Counted from the stretch's first letter, positions 34,644-43,568 are shown. The stretch: DNA of 64,000 bases from Chthoniobacteraceae bacterium (GCA_028293625.1 JAQGOL010000006.1:1-64000); one strand, 5' to 3'. Program-made: numbers and translations. Notes: generated by a model not told the origin, from the letters alone.

Positions 34644-35525
34644 ATGAAAGCTTTCGTTCTCTTTCTCTTTTGCACCCTCTGCGCAGCGGGGCCGTCGCAC
34701 GCGGCGGATAAGATCCGGGTATCGAGTTTTTCGACGATTTTAACGGAGATTGCAATGCAAGTGGGCGGCGGACGCGTCGAAGTCACCGGCCACGTAAAAC
34801 CGGGGATTGATCCGCATGAGTTTGAGCCCAAACCGGCGGATTTAAAAATCGTGAGCATGGCGCAGTTGATCCTGCTTTCGGCAAAACACATGGAAGGCTA
34901 CGTCGGCAAGCTTGAGGAGAGCACCGGGACAAAAGCGGCGGTGGTGGAGGTCGGCAACGGGTTTGCCTCGCTTGAAATGAAGGATGAAGAAAACCCGGCG
35001 CGCAAGGTGGAGGACCCGCACTGGTGGCATTCGATCTCCAGCGTGCAGAAAGCGGTTCGGATCGTGCGCGATGAATTGATCAAGGTGAGTCCGGCGGACA
35101 AGGCGGCATTTACGGCGAATGCCGCGGCGTATGTGGCAAAGCTCGATGCCTTGTTAAGATGGGCGAAGGTGGAGGTGGCCAAGCTGCCGCGCGATAAACG
35201 GGTTCTGGTGACTTCGCATGACGCGTTTCAATATTTTGCCAAGGAACACGGCTTCACCATTTACGCCATTGAAGGAGTATCGAGTGAAGATCAGCCCTCC
35301 TCGAAAAAGGTGGCTGGAATCATTTCACTGATCAAAACGCAGAAGGTGAAAGCGATTTTTGCCGAGACTATCGAAAACCCGAAGGTGCTTACCGAGATCA
35401 CGCGTGAAACCGGCGCAGTGCTTGGCGGCGAGCTTTACGCCGATGGCCTCGGTGAGGGCGATGCGGCCACGTATGAGGGAATGTATCGTCATAACGTCTC
35501 CATCATTGTCGACGCGTTAAAGTAA
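34644..35525 (+). CDS. Zn/Mn-type ABC transporter substrate-binding protein (ZnuA/PsaA family)
   Basis: The 293-residue protein has a signal peptide (MKAFVLFLFCTLCAAGPSHA) and the cluster A-I fold. Candidate metal ligands are His in IDPHEFEP, His in DPHWWHS, Glu in AIFAETIEN and Asp in LYADGLGE, the set expected of Zn/Mn receptors. There is no His-rich loop of the ZnuA type, so Mn or Fe are also possible. It begins a four-gene run (receptor, unknown, ATPase, permease) ending at a terminator at 37602-37623. Confidence 0.92.
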   Translation: MKAFVLFLFCTLCAAGPSHAADKIRVSSFSTILTEIAMQVGGGRVEVTGHVKPGIDPHEFEPKPADLKIVSMAQLILLSAKHMEGYVGKLEESTGTKAAVVEVGNGFASLEMKDEENPARKVEDPHWWHSISSVQKAVRIVRDELIKVSPADKAAFTANAAAYVAKLDALLRWAKVEVAKLPRDKRVLVTSHDAFQYFAKEHGFTIYAIEGVSSEDQPSSKKVAGIISLIKTQKVKAIFAETIENPKVLTEITRETGAVLGGELYADGLGEGDAATYEGMYRHNVSIIVDALK

Positions 35526-35948
35526 ATGCGCGGCTCCCCTTTGATACGGGCGTTGATCGCCTTTCTGGTGCTGCTCGTCCTCGGCTGGCCGTTGTGGAAT
35601 CTGACGCATGCCCCGGCAAAACAGCCCTCGCCGGTGGTGCCGGCCGTCTCGGCGGAAACGCCGCTCAAGATGGTGGCATTGCAACTGACCTTCACCACGG
35701 TTCCGAGCCGGTTGAAGATTCTGCATCTTGGAAAAGAGGTTTGGGCTCAGGCGGTTTCAGCCCAGGATGTCGAAGTGGAGCTTCAATTGCCGTATCCGGA
35801 AAAAGGGATCGATCTGCAATTTGAAATTGCCTGGCCCGGCGACGCGCTTGCCGCGATGCGGGTAAAGCTGAGCGATCCGGCCGGAACCGAGCATGAGAAA
35901 ACTTTATGGGGCAGGGGCGAGGTGAACGATGTGCTCGCATTTCCCTGA
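35526..35948 (+). CDS. Membrane-anchored protein of unknown function inside the metal ABC operon
   Basis: The 140-residue protein starts on the base after the receptor stop and has an N-terminal anchor (about 7-27), then a hydrophilic domain with alternating hydrophobic residues (LKMVALQLTFTTVPSRLKIL, VEVELQLPYPEKGIDLQFEI), suggesting a small beta-sandwich on the periplasmic side. I do not recognise a family. Its fixed place between receptor and ATPase with no gaps argues for a role in metal uptake rather than chance. Confidence 0.7.
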   Translation: MRGSPLIRALIAFLVLLVLGWPLWNLTHAPAKQPSPVVPAVSAETPLKMVALQLTFTTVPSRLKILHLGKEVWAQAVSAQDVEVELQLPYPEKGIDLQFEIAWPGDALAAMRVKLSDPAGTEHEKTLWGRGEVNDVLAFP

Positions 35949-35963
35949 ATCGGACTCAATCGC

Positions 35964-36713
35964 ATGCATTCTCACGAACTCGCCGTCGCGGACCTGACTG
36001 TCAGCTACAACCGGATCCCGGCTTTGCATCATATTGATTTCAAAGTGCGCTGCGGACATTGCGTGGCGTTGCTTGGCCCCAATGGCGCGGGCAAATCGAC
36101 CTTGCTCAAGGCACTTGCCGGATTGCTTCCCCTCGAAACCGGCACCATTCATTTTCATAATCATCTGGTCCGCAGCGCCACCCAGGATTTTGCTTACCTG
36201 CCGCAGCGCGAAAATATCGACTGGGATTTCCCGGCCACGGTGCGCGGTCTCGTCGAGATGGGCCGGTTTTTGCGCACCGGCTGGTGGCGCCGTTTTTCAA
36301 AGGAAGACGAGGCCGCGGTGGATGAAGCGATACGGCTTATGCAATTGGAGGATTTTGCCGATCGGCAGATCAGCGCGCTCTCGGGCGGGCAGCAGCAGCG
36401 CACGTTCCTGGCGCGTTCACTGGCTCAACAGGCGCACGTTTTTCTTCTCGATGAACCGTTCACCGGACTCGACAAGCCGAACCAGGATAATCTCAAAGCG
36501 CTCATCCGGCAGTTGCGCGACCAGGGCAAACTGATCATCGCCTCCCATCACGACCTGGGAACTGTGCCCGAGCTTTTTGATCATGTGGTCTTTTTGAACG
36601 GTGAATTGATCGCGTCGGGGCCGGTGACGGAAGTGTTCACGACGGCGAATATTGAAAAGACTTATAGCCGGCGCGCTTTTGCCGGTCCCCATTCCCATGA
36701 ACTGGCTCATTGA
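35964..36713 (+). CDS. ABC transporter ATP-binding protein for Zn/Mn uptake
   Basis: The 249-residue protein has Walker A (GPNGAGKST), the ABC signature (LSGGQQQR), Walker B (HVFLLDEPF) and the H-loop (IIASHHD). Sequence and length match the MntB/ZnuC group. It powers uptake of the metal delivered by the receptor at 34644. Its 3' end overlaps the permease start by 17 bases, indicating coupled translation. Confidence 0.95.
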   Translation: MHSHELAVADLTVSYNRIPALHHIDFKVRCGHCVALLGPNGAGKSTLLKALAGLLPLETGTIHFHNHLVRSATQDFAYLPQRENIDWDFPATVRGLVEMGRFLRTGWWRRFSKEDEAAVDEAIRLMQLEDFADRQISALSGGQQQRTFLARSLAQQAHVFLLDEPFTGLDKPNQDNLKALIRQLRDQGKLIIASHHDLGTVPELFDHVVFLNGELIASGPVTEVFTTANIEKTYSRRAFAGPHSHELAH

Positions 36714-37587
36714 ACCTTTTACTCACGAATTCATGCTGCGCGCGCTGGTGGGCGGCGCGTTGATTGGGTTTACCAATGGTTTTGTGGGCACGTTTGTCGT
36801 GCTGCGGCGGCTGGCGCTCATGGCCGATTCGCTTTCCCATTCACTGCTTCCCGGCCTTGCCGTGGGCGTGATGATTTTTGGACTCGCGCCGGCCGGCCTT
36901 TTCGCAGGCGGACTTGTGGCGGCGCTTTTTGTGGCATTGGGCGCGCAGCTGATCTCGCGCAGTTCGCGGCTCAAGGAGGACACGGCACTTGCGATTCTTT
37001 ACACCGTCGCCTTTTCCCTCGGACTCGTCCTGCTGACTTTTGTCAAAGTGCGGGTCTCCCTGATGCATTATCTTTTCGGCAACATCCTTGGGCTCTCCAA
37101 TGCGGATTTGTGGATCAGTTACGGGGTGGCGCTGGTTGGGATTCCGCTATTGGCGGCATTGCAACGGCCGTTTTTGATCCTGCTTTTTGAACCGGCAGTG
37201 GCGAAGACCCAAGGGGTGAGAGTCGGCGCGTTTAATGTGCTGCTGGCGGTGGTGCTGGTGGTGACCATGATCTCGTCGCTTCAGGCGGTCGGTGTCATTC
37301 TCATGCTCGGCCTGCTGATTGCGCCCGCTGCAACGGTTTACCTCCTGTGCGATTCCTTCCCAATGATGCTCTGGGGCGGAGGCGCCATCGGAATGGTCGG
37401 CTCGGTCCTGGGGCTCGTGCTTTCGTATAGAATCAGCAATCTGCCTTCAGGCGCCGCCATCGTGCTCGTGCTCGGTGTTTTCTTCTTCCTGGCGTATCTC
37501 TTCAGCCCGCGGTATGGCGTCCTTCGGCATTTGCGCAAGCGCCAGCATTTCCATGAGGAATCGCTTGCCCGCTGGCCCGGCGAGTAA
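36697..37587 (+). CDS. ABC-3 family metal permease
   Basis: From the ATG at 36697 the protein has 296 residues and eight or nine membrane helices, typical of ZnuB/MntB-like ABC-3 permeases; features include FVGTFVVLRRLALMADSLSH near the N-terminus and LLIAPAATVYLL in the C-terminal half. An earlier in-frame start at 36652 is less likely because the extra residues lie in the ATPase gene. The gene is followed at once by a Rho-independent terminator, ending the operon. Confidence 0.93.
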   Translation: MNWLIEPFTHEFMLRALVGGALIGFTNGFVGTFVVLRRLALMADSLSHSLLPGLAVGVMIFGLAPAGLFAGGLVAALFVALGAQLISRSSRLKEDTALAILYTVAFSLGLVLLTFVKVRVSLMHYLFGNILGLSNADLWISYGVALVGIPLLAALQRPFLILLFEPAVAKTQGVRVGAFNVLLAVVLVVTMISSLQAVGVILMLGLLIAPAATVYLLCDSFPMMLWGGGAIGMVGSVLGLVLSYRISNLPSGAAIVLVLGVFFFLAYLFSPRYGVLRHLRKRQHFHEESLARWPGE

Positions 37588-37601
37588 CCACGGATCGCAA
37601 A

Positions 37602-37623
37602 GGGCGGGAGCCGCCTTTTTTTT
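37602..37623 (+). terminator. Intrinsic terminator of the metal ABC operon
   Basis: A short GC stem GGCGG/CCGCC with a GAG loop is followed by eight T, 15 bases after the permease stop. Confidence 0.85.
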
Positions 37624-37701
37624 GCGGCCTGCCGTGCGGGATCCTTTGAGCAAAGCCGATAATCGTTGCTTGCGCGGCCGGATTGGGAAAGTCCTCTTGG
37701 C

Positions 37702-38406
37702 ATGAATTTTCTTATGTCCGCGGAGTTTTGGATGCGTTGGGTTGGCATTGTATTGATTGATCTGGCTCTGGCAGGCGACAACGCTTTGGTGATCGCGCTG
37801 GCGGTGCGTTCATTGCCGGCCAAGGACCAGCTCTGGGGACGGATTTGGGGAACGCTTGGAGCCGTGGTCCTGCGCGTCAGTTTCATTGCGATCGTCACCA
37901 GGCTCCTTGCAATTCCTTTTCTGCAGCTGGTCGGCGGGCTCGCCCTCATCTGGATTGCTCTCAAACTGGTGCGCACCCACGGCGATGAATCCGGAAAAGC
38001 GCGCGCCGGGACTTCTCTTAAAGAAGCCATTGGCATCATCATTGTCGCCGATGTGGTGATGAGCCTCGATAACGTGATCGCCATCGCCGCCGCGGCGCAG
38101 GGCGACTTGAAGCTCGTCATTTTCGGCCTGCTTCTTTCCCTGCCGCTGGTGGTGTGGGGAAGCGGGATCCTTGCCCGCCTGATGGGCCGGTTCCCGTGGA
38201 TTATCTGGCTCGGCGGCGGCGTGCTCGGCTACGTGGCCGGCGAAATGATTTTCGAAGATCGCCTGGTGGCTCAATGGATGGAGGGTCATGCGCAATCGTT
38301 TCACCGCCCGGCTTCGATTCTTCTCGGTGTCGGTATTTCCATTCTGGGGTGGTGGTTTGATCGACGTTCATTACCCGGAAAGGAAGAGGCCGATCCGCAT
38401 CCATGA
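37702..38406 (+). CDS. TerC-family integral membrane protein
   Basis: The 234-residue protein (from the ATG at 37702) has seven membrane helices and the family signatures IDLALAGDNALVIALAVRSL and ADVVMSLDNVIAIAAA, whose paired acidic residues (DN in helices 1 and 4) are the hallmark of TerC/YjbE proteins. Members are linked to tellurite resistance, manganese export and metallation of secreted proteins. Location after a Zn/Mn importer supports a metal role. The stop overlaps the ExoD gene start by 4 bases. Confidence 0.92.
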   Translation: MNFLMSAEFWMRWVGIVLIDLALAGDNALVIALAVRSLPAKDQLWGRIWGTLGAVVLRVSFIAIVTRLLAIPFLQLVGGLALIWIALKLVRTHGDESGKARAGTSLKEAIGIIIVADVVMSLDNVIAIAAAAQGDLKLVIFGLLLSLPLVVWGSGILARLMGRFPWIIWLGGGVLGYVAGEMIFEDRLVAQWMEGHAQSFHRPASILLGVGISILGWWFDRRSLPGKEEADPHP

Positions 38407-39071
38407 ATCCACCTCCTGTGACTGCTGCTCCTGAACTTGAGCCATCGCCGCCCGCCCGGCGCCTTTCAACCGACCTGCAGGAACTTCTGGCTGAAGCCAA
38501 TGGCCGCTCGCTGACGCTGGGTCAGCTGGAGGCCATCCTGCAGGGGCGCGGTTTTGCGCTCTTCATTCTGCTGCTTTCGCTGCCGTTTCTTTCTCCCATC
38601 GCCATCCCCGGACTCTCCGTCCCGTTTGGCGTGGTCATCATGTTTATTGGGGTGCGGATCGTGATGGGGCGCAAGCCGGCGCTCCCTCGGTTCATCCTTG
38701 GGCGAAAAGTGAGCTACGTCATTTTGGAAAAAATGGTCAATATCGGGCTCAAGCTCTGTAAGAAAATGGAGAAGGTGGTCCGGCCGCGCATGCATTTCCT
38801 TCAGCGTTCGCCGGGGATGATCAATCTGATCGGCGCGGGAATTGCCTCGGGCGGGTTGCTGCTTTGCCTGCCGCTGCCGCCGCTCATTCCTCTTTCGAAC
38901 ACGATTCCCGCCGCGTCGATACTGCTGTTAACCGCTGGCATGGTCGAGCGCGATGGACTGATGGTGCTTTTGGGCTATATCACAAACATCGCAGCCTGGA
39001 TCTATTTCACGGTGATGTTCCTCATGATCGGCGGCGGCATTAAGCATCTGCTCCACTATTTTGGGCTCTAA
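38403..39071 (+). CDS. ExoD-family exopolysaccharide synthesis protein
   Basis: The 222-residue membrane protein starts with SLTLGQLEAILQGRGFALFI (about 40-60) and contains LLSLPFLSPIAIPGLSVPFG and MINLIGAGIASGGLLLCLPL, the conserved ExoD core. Rhizobial ExoD affects EPS production and nodulation, but its biochemical activity is not defined. It overlaps the TerC gene by 4 bases (ATGA), so the two are co-translated. Confidence 0.9.
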   Translation: MNPPPVTAAPELEPSPPARRLSTDLQELLAEANGRSLTLGQLEAILQGRGFALFILLLSLPFLSPIAIPGLSVPFGVVIMFIGVRIVMGRKPALPRFILGRKVSYVILEKMVNIGLKLCKKMEKVVRPRMHFLQRSPGMINLIGAGIASGGLLLCLPLPPLIPLSNTIPAASILLLTAGMVERDGLMVLLGYITNIAAWIYFTVMFLMIGGGIKHLLHYFGL

Positions 39072-39134
39072 GGTGCCGGAGCGGAAATTGGAATTGCTTT
39101 GGGAAAATTTTTGCATGTAAGTTGAGGCACCCGA

Positions 39135-39551
39135 ATGAAAATCCTCCCCAGCATTGCTGTTTTCTCTCTCCTTTCAGTGGCCGTCCTCGCGGACGTCCAG
39201 GATCCGCCAATGAATGATTACGGTCCCACTCGCAAGCTGGGCCGTGGTATCGCGAACCTCGCGTTTGGAATCACCGAGATCTACAATTCGGTGGACGAAA
39301 TCAATAACCGCGAAGGCAACGCTGCGGCCTGGAGTTATGGACACGTCAAAGGGGTGGGCCGTTTCCTTGCCCGCCTCGGATATGGCGTCTATGAAGTGAC
39401 CACTTTCCCGTTCCCTACTTCGCGCGATTCCTATCGCCCCCCGTACAAGAGCAACATTCCCTGGATCCACGGCGGATATGACGAGTTCCCACCGGAACTC
39501 GGATTTGAGTCGCGCTATCGCTACACGCGCGCTTACAACACGTACTTCTAA
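39135..39551 (+). CDS. Exosortase system-associated protein, TIGR04073 family
   Basis: The 138-residue protein has a signal peptide (MKILPSIAVFSLLSVAVLA) and the signature ARKLGRGIANLAFG-like start (here TRKLGRGIANLAFGITEIYN), then VKGVGRFLARLGYGVYEV and the proline- and tyrosine-rich end PYKSNIPWIHGGYDEFPPE. This family is restricted to genomes with exosortase systems, mostly Verrucomicrobia. It probably is an envelope protein. It lies 16-26 kb from the exosortase genes and has a terminator directly downstream. Confidence 0.88.
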   Translation: MKILPSIAVFSLLSVAVLADVQDPPMNDYGPTRKLGRGIANLAFGITEIYNSVDEINNREGNAAAWSYGHVKGVGRFLARLGYGVYEVTTFPFPTSRDSYRPPYKSNIPWIHGGYDEFPPELGFESRYRYTRAYNTYF

Positions 39552-39574
39552 GCCGCTTTACAGCGCCGCTTTTC

Positions 39575-39610
39575 GAGGCTTCCGTTTCCGCAACGGAAGC
39601 CTCTTTTTTT
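39575..39610 (+). terminator. Intrinsic terminator after the TIGR04073 gene
   Basis: A 12-bp perfect stem (GAGGCTTCCGTT with AACGGAAGCCTC) closes a 5-base loop and is followed by seven T, 25 bases after the stop. Confidence 0.93.
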
Positions 39611-39616
39611 CCCTAT

Positions 39617-40690
39617 ATGCAAGATCGACCCGGCTCATTGGTGCAACTGACGATTGTGGACGTGGCCTTTGGAGGAAAAGGCGTCGCCCGTCACGACGGC
39701 AAAGTCTATTTCATCCCGTTTACCATTCCCGGCGAAGTGGTGACGGTGCGCGTGGTGCGTTCAAAGAAAAACTTCGCGGAAGCGGAGCTGGTCTCCATTG
39801 AAACGCCATCCCCCGACAGGGTGGAGCCGGAGTGCCCCTATTTTGGCCGTTGCGGCGGCTGCGCCTACCAGCACATTGCTGCCGAACGCCAGCTTCAGAT
39901 CAAGGCAGGGCAGGTCGAACAAACGTTGCGCCGGGTCGGCCGGCTTGAGTCGGTCCCGATGCAGCCGATCGTTCCCTCGCCCAAAACCTACGGTTACCGC
40001 AACCGGATCCGGGTGCATGTCGAAGGCGGGATCGCTGGTTTTTACGCCATCGGTTCCCACACACTCATTGATGTCGAGGTCTGCCCGATTTCGCGGCCCG
40101 AGGTTAACGAATCGCTTCGCCGGTTGCGCGCCGCGGCGCTTCCCGATGACGATTATTCGCTGCGCGCGCCCGGCGGCGGCGGACCTTTCTTTGAACAGAC
40201 AAACGAAGAGGTGGCCCGCGCGATGGTTAAACTGGTGGAGGCAATGGTGCGCCGCGGGCAAACCTTGCTTGTGGATGCTTTTTGCGGTTCGGGTCTTTTC
40301 GCCAAACATCTCGCTCCTCTTTTTGAAAAAGTAGTGGGCATCGAGGATAACTCGCACGCGGTCGAGAGTGCCCGGCGCACAGCGGGGCCGAATGAACAAT
40401 ATATTTGCGGCGACGTCGCCGCGACGCTGGGGGAAGTGCTTGCCGCCCATGAACCGGCCACGACCACGGTGGTCCTGGATCCGCCTGCCACGGGGCTTGA
40501 ACCGCGCGTGGTCGATCTCCTCGTCGGCAGCCGTCCGGCCGAGATTATTTACGTCTCGTGCGATCCGGCCACCATGGCGCGCGACCTCGGCGTGCTCTGC
40601 CGCAGCTACCGCCTCGAATCGGTCACCCCGCTCGATATGTTTCCCCAAACTTCCGGGATCGAAGCGATCGCCCATCTGATTCTTCTTTAG
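39617..40690 (+). CDS. rlmD: 23S rRNA (uracil-C5)-methyltransferase, RlmD/RumA type
   Basis: The 357-residue enzyme has an N-terminal TRAM domain (about 1-62; LTIVDVAFGGKGVARHDGKV), an iron-sulphur site (CPYFGRCGGC), and a class I methyltransferase domain with VDAFCGSGLFAKHLAP, LDPPATGL, the catalytic YVSCDPATMARD and the base FPQTSGIEA. It methylates a uracil in 23S rRNA, or a tRNA in the TrmA branch; RlmD versus another RumA paralogue cannot be decided. It is somewhat shorter than the E. coli enzyme. Confidence 0.88.
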   Translation: MQDRPGSLVQLTIVDVAFGGKGVARHDGKVYFIPFTIPGEVVTVRVVRSKKNFAEAELVSIETPSPDRVEPECPYFGRCGGCAYQHIAAERQLQIKAGQVEQTLRRVGRLESVPMQPIVPSPKTYGYRNRIRVHVEGGIAGFYAIGSHTLIDVEVCPISRPEVNESLRRLRAAALPDDDYSLRAPGGGGPFFEQTNEEVARAMVKLVEAMVRRGQTLLVDAFCGSGLFAKHLAPLFEKVVGIEDNSHAVESARRTAGPNEQYICGDVAATLGEVLAAHEPATTTVVLDPPATGLEPRVVDLLVGSRPAEIIYVSCDPATMARDLGVLCRSYRLESVTPLDMFPQTSGIEAIAHLILL

Positions 40691-40705
40691 GCGCTTCCTG
40701 CTGCC

Positions 40706-41605
40706 ATGGACGAGGATCATCCGACTGACCTTGCCTTTGTTGACGTGGGGCGTTACGAGCGGCTTTCCCAAGCGCGCGAACGTGGTTTGGTTCTCTCGGC
40801 AATGGGTGTGCCGCATTGGATTGTCCGCGATAAACCTGATTTCGTTCTGCGTGTTGAAGCGGTCCATCAGGAAAAGTCGGCTGTTGAGCTCGAGAAATAT
40901 GAGATCGAAGCAAAACAGCGGCCCGTGGTGGCCGAGCCGGTTTGGGAGAAACTTTCCACCGTCTCACTTTATGTGGCGGCCTGGATCATGGGCTCCTTTT
41001 GGTTTTTGCAAAATTACCGGCCGGCTTGGATGGAACACGGCCAGGCGATAAGCGCTCGCATCATTCATCAGGGGGAATGGTGGCGTGCTTTTACCGCGCT
41101 TACATTGCATGGTGATTTCTCACATTTTATCGCGAACCTCATGGCCGGCCTGCTGTTTGCCGCGTTTTTGGTGCGGCTCTGGGGAAGCGGGCTCGCGTGG
41201 CTTGCGATCGTGTTAAGCGGCGCCGCGGGCAACTGGCTCAATGCCTGGTTTTACCGGGATCAACCGCATATCTCCATCGGCGCCTCCACCGCGGTCTTCG
41301 GGGCGCTTGGATTGCTGGTGGGTGGCGAATTCTTTATCCGGCTCTCTTCGGCGCACAGCCGCGAACGCTGGCAGCTGATTCTTCCACTCGGCGCCGGCCT
41401 CGCCTTGCTTGCTTTTCTTGGCTCCGGCGATGAGCAGAACCGGACCGATCTGATGGCGCATTTCTGGGGTTTTACTATCGGGCTTTTCATGGGAGCCACG
41501 GTCAACGCACTAAAACGCCGGGTGCCGCGGGGCATCCGGCGCGCCGCCGCCCTTGCCGCTCCACTGCTCCTGCTGATTGCCTGGTGGCGGGCGTTGCTCG
41601 GTTAG
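40706..41605 (+). CDS. Rhomboid-family intramembrane serine protease
   Basis: The 299-residue protein has a ~95-residue cytoplasmic N-terminus and a six-helix rhomboid core. The putative nucleophile lies in SIGASTAVFGALGLL, where the classical GxSG is GAST, and the partner His in LMAHFWGFTIG. The conserved GDFSHFIANLMAG forms loop L1. The expected Ser and His are both present, so proteolysis inside the membrane is likely despite the Gly-to-Thr change. It follows the methyltransferase by 15 bases and overlaps the convergent SRPBCC gene by 4. Confidence 0.85.
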   Translation: MDEDHPTDLAFVDVGRYERLSQARERGLVLSAMGVPHWIVRDKPDFVLRVEAVHQEKSAVELEKYEIEAKQRPVVAEPVWEKLSTVSLYVAAWIMGSFWFLQNYRPAWMEHGQAISARIIHQGEWWRAFTALTLHGDFSHFIANLMAGLLFAAFLVRLWGSGLAWLAIVLSGAAGNWLNAWFYRDQPHISIGASTAVFGALGLLVGGEFFIRLSSAHSRERWQLILPLGAGLALLAFLGSGDEQNRTDLMAHFWGFTIGLFMGATVNALKRRVPRGIRRAAALAAPLLLLIAWWRALLG

Positions 41606-42069
41606 CTTTGAGCGTTCCCAAAAAGCTGTCCCACGGCGCGTGTGCGGAAATCGAAAATCACACCGAGCTGCCTGCGCACCACGAGCGTGTTGACCAGATC
41701 GCCCAACGGTCCAAAGGGAACCTCATAACTGACAATGTCCTGCATTTCCGTACGCGAGTCGTCCAATGCGCGGAATTGGTGCTCATGATGCCAGCTCTTA
41801 TACGGGCCGGTGCGTTGTTCATCGATGAACGATTGCATCGGTTCAACCCGCGTGATTTCAGAAATCCAGCGCATCGGAATCCCAAAGAGCGGCCGGACCC
41901 GGTATTCAATCCGCATCCCTTCCTCCATTTGATCAGGCAGTGGAGTTAGAATCCGAAAATCGAGCGCCGCTGGGGTAATCTTTACGAGATTCCGCGGATC
42001 GGAGAAAAACGTCCAGCATTGGTCAAGGGATACGGGAACGATCTGCGTCTTTTTAAAATGATGAATCAT
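41602..42069 (-). CDS. SRPBCC-family ligand-binding protein
   Basis: The 155-residue protein shows the START/Bet v1-like pattern: FKKTQIVPVSLDQCWTFFSD at the N-terminus, and FIDEQRTGPYKSWHHEHQFR, a motif common in the cyclase/dehydrase subgroup, in the middle. These proteins bind hydrophobic ligands in a helix-grip fold. The ligand is unknown and no partner gene is adjacent. Confidence 0.85.
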   Translation of the reverse strand: MIHHFKKTQIVPVSLDQCWTFFSDPRNLVKITPAALDFRILTPLPDQMEEGMRIEYRVRPLFGIPMRWISEITRVEPMQSFIDEQRTGPYKSWHHEHQFRALDDSRTEMQDIVSYEVPFGPLGDLVNTLVVRRQLGVIFDFRTRAVGQLFGNAQS

Positions 42070-42230
42070 GGGAAATGCGCCTGTTCGATGCGGTTGATCT
42101 CGTTTGGAGGCAGCAGGCGTGGATGAGCTGATTGTGTGAGCGCTCCGTAATCAACGTGGCTGGATCGCCAGTTGGTTGTCGGCGTTGTGTTTCATCGCCT
42201 TTAAAAATGGTAACGGTCAGACTTCCCGGA

Positions 42231-43568
42231 TTACTCTTTTTGTTCGAACAATGCGCGCCAGTAATCGAGTCGTTCCCTGACCCGCTTTTCGTACCCTTGG
42301 TCGCTTGGGTCATAATAATGGCGGCCTTCGGGCAGATACGCCTGCGGCACATACGCGCCTTCAAAATCATGACTGTATTTGTAACCTTCATGTCCCAAGG
42401 TCTTGGCGCCTTTATAATGGGTGTCCCGAAGATGGCGCGGCACCGCCAGGGTCACTCCTTTCTGCACCTCCTCGCGAGCGGCCAGGAGCCCCATGTAAGC
42501 GCGGTTGCTTTTCGGGGCCGTGGCCAGATAAACCGCCGCATGCGCCAGCGGAATCTGCGCCTCGGGCAAGCCGACAAATTCCACGGCCTGCTGTGCGGCG
42601 ACGGCGATCACGAGTGCCTGCGGATCGGCCATTCCAATATCTTCGCTCGCGCAAATGACAATTCGTCTCGCGATAAAACGGACTTCCTCGCCGGCATAAA
42701 GCATCTTGGCCAGCCAGTAGAGGGCCGCGTCAGGATCGCTTCCCCTCATCGATTTGATAAAGGCGCTGATCGTGTCGTAATGCTGATCGCCTTCCGCATC
42801 ATAAACGATCGATTTTTTCTGGATGCTCTCCTCCGCGGCCGCCAGATCAAAGTGAATCACCCCGTCCGGGCCCGGTGGAGTGGTTAATATTCCAAGTTCA
42901 AGCGCGTTGAGGACCTTGCGCGCATCGCCATCGGCCGTGATCGCCAGATGCCGCAACGCCTCGGGCTCGGCGCGCACGGGCAAAAGTCCAAGCCCGCGTT
43001 CCTTATCATCGAGCGCCCGCCGGACCAGCTTCGTGAGATGCTCGGGAGTGAGCGGTTCGAGTTGAAAAACCTGCGAACGCGAAATCAACGGGCTGTTGAT
43101 ATAAAAGTGCGGATTATGCGTCGTCGCGCCGATAAGCCGTACAGTGCCGCGTTCCACGTCGGGGAGCAGCACATCTTGTTGCGCCTTGTTCCAGCGATGG
43201 ATTTCATCAATAAAGAGGATCGTTTTTTCGCCTTTGTTAGCCAGCCGATTTGCGGCGGTCGCTATCACCCGGCGCAAATCGGCGACGTTGCTTTCCACTC
43301 CGCTTAAGCGCTCGAAGCGCGAGCGGGTTGCTTGGGCGATGATCTCGGCCAGTGTCGTTTTTCCCGTTCCAGGCGGCCCGAAAACGATGATGGAAGAAAT
43401 CCGGTCGGCCTCAATGGCGCGCCGCAGCAGTTTGCCCGGGGCAAGGATATGCTCCTGGCCGGCGTATTCGGCCAGTGTGCGGGGACGCATCCGCTGGGCC
43501 AGTGGCGCCGTCGCGGCGCCCGTCTCTTCGGGAGCGGGGGCGTCGGGGGTGGAGAAAAGATCTGACAT
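42231..43568 (-). CDS. rarA: Replication-associated recombination protein RarA (MgsA)
   Basis: The 445-residue AAA+ protein has LAQRMRPRTLAEYAGQEHIL at the start, Walker A (FGPPGTGKTTLAE), Walker B (FIDEIHRWNKAQQD), sensor-1 (GATTHNPHFYIN) and the C-terminal MgsA domain (ISAFIKSMRGSDPDAALYWL and HYYDPSDQG). This is full length for RarA, a clamp-loader-like ATPase acting at stalled replication forks. The ATG at 43568 follows a TTG. Confidence 0.95.
   Translation of the reverse strand: MSDLFSTPDAPAPEETGAATAPLAQRMRPRTLAEYAGQEHILAPGKLLRRAIEADRISSIIVFGPPGTGKTTLAEIIAQATRSRFERLSGVESNVADLRRVIATAANRLANKGEKTILFIDEIHRWNKAQQDVLLPDVERGTVRLIGATTHNPHFYINSPLISRSQVFQLEPLTPEHLTKLVRRALDDKERGLGLLPVRAEPEALRHLAITADGDARKVLNALELGILTTPPGPDGVIHFDLAAAEESIQKKSIVYDAEGDQHYDTISAFIKSMRGSDPDAALYWLAKMLYAGEEVRFIARRIVICASEDIGMADPQALVIAVAAQQAVEFVGLPEAQIPLAHAAVYLATAPKSNRAYMGLLAAREEVQKGVTLAVPRHLRDTHYKGAKTLGHEGYKYSHDFEGAYVPQAYLPEGRHYYDPSDQGYEKRVRERLDYWRALFEQKE

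Noticed and set aside
39100-39114. Possible sigma-54 promoter before the TIGR04073 gene (TGGGAAAATTTTTGC)
   Set aside because: Spacing is right, but the predicted start at 39126 would leave only 9 bases before the ATG and cut into the ribosome-binding site.
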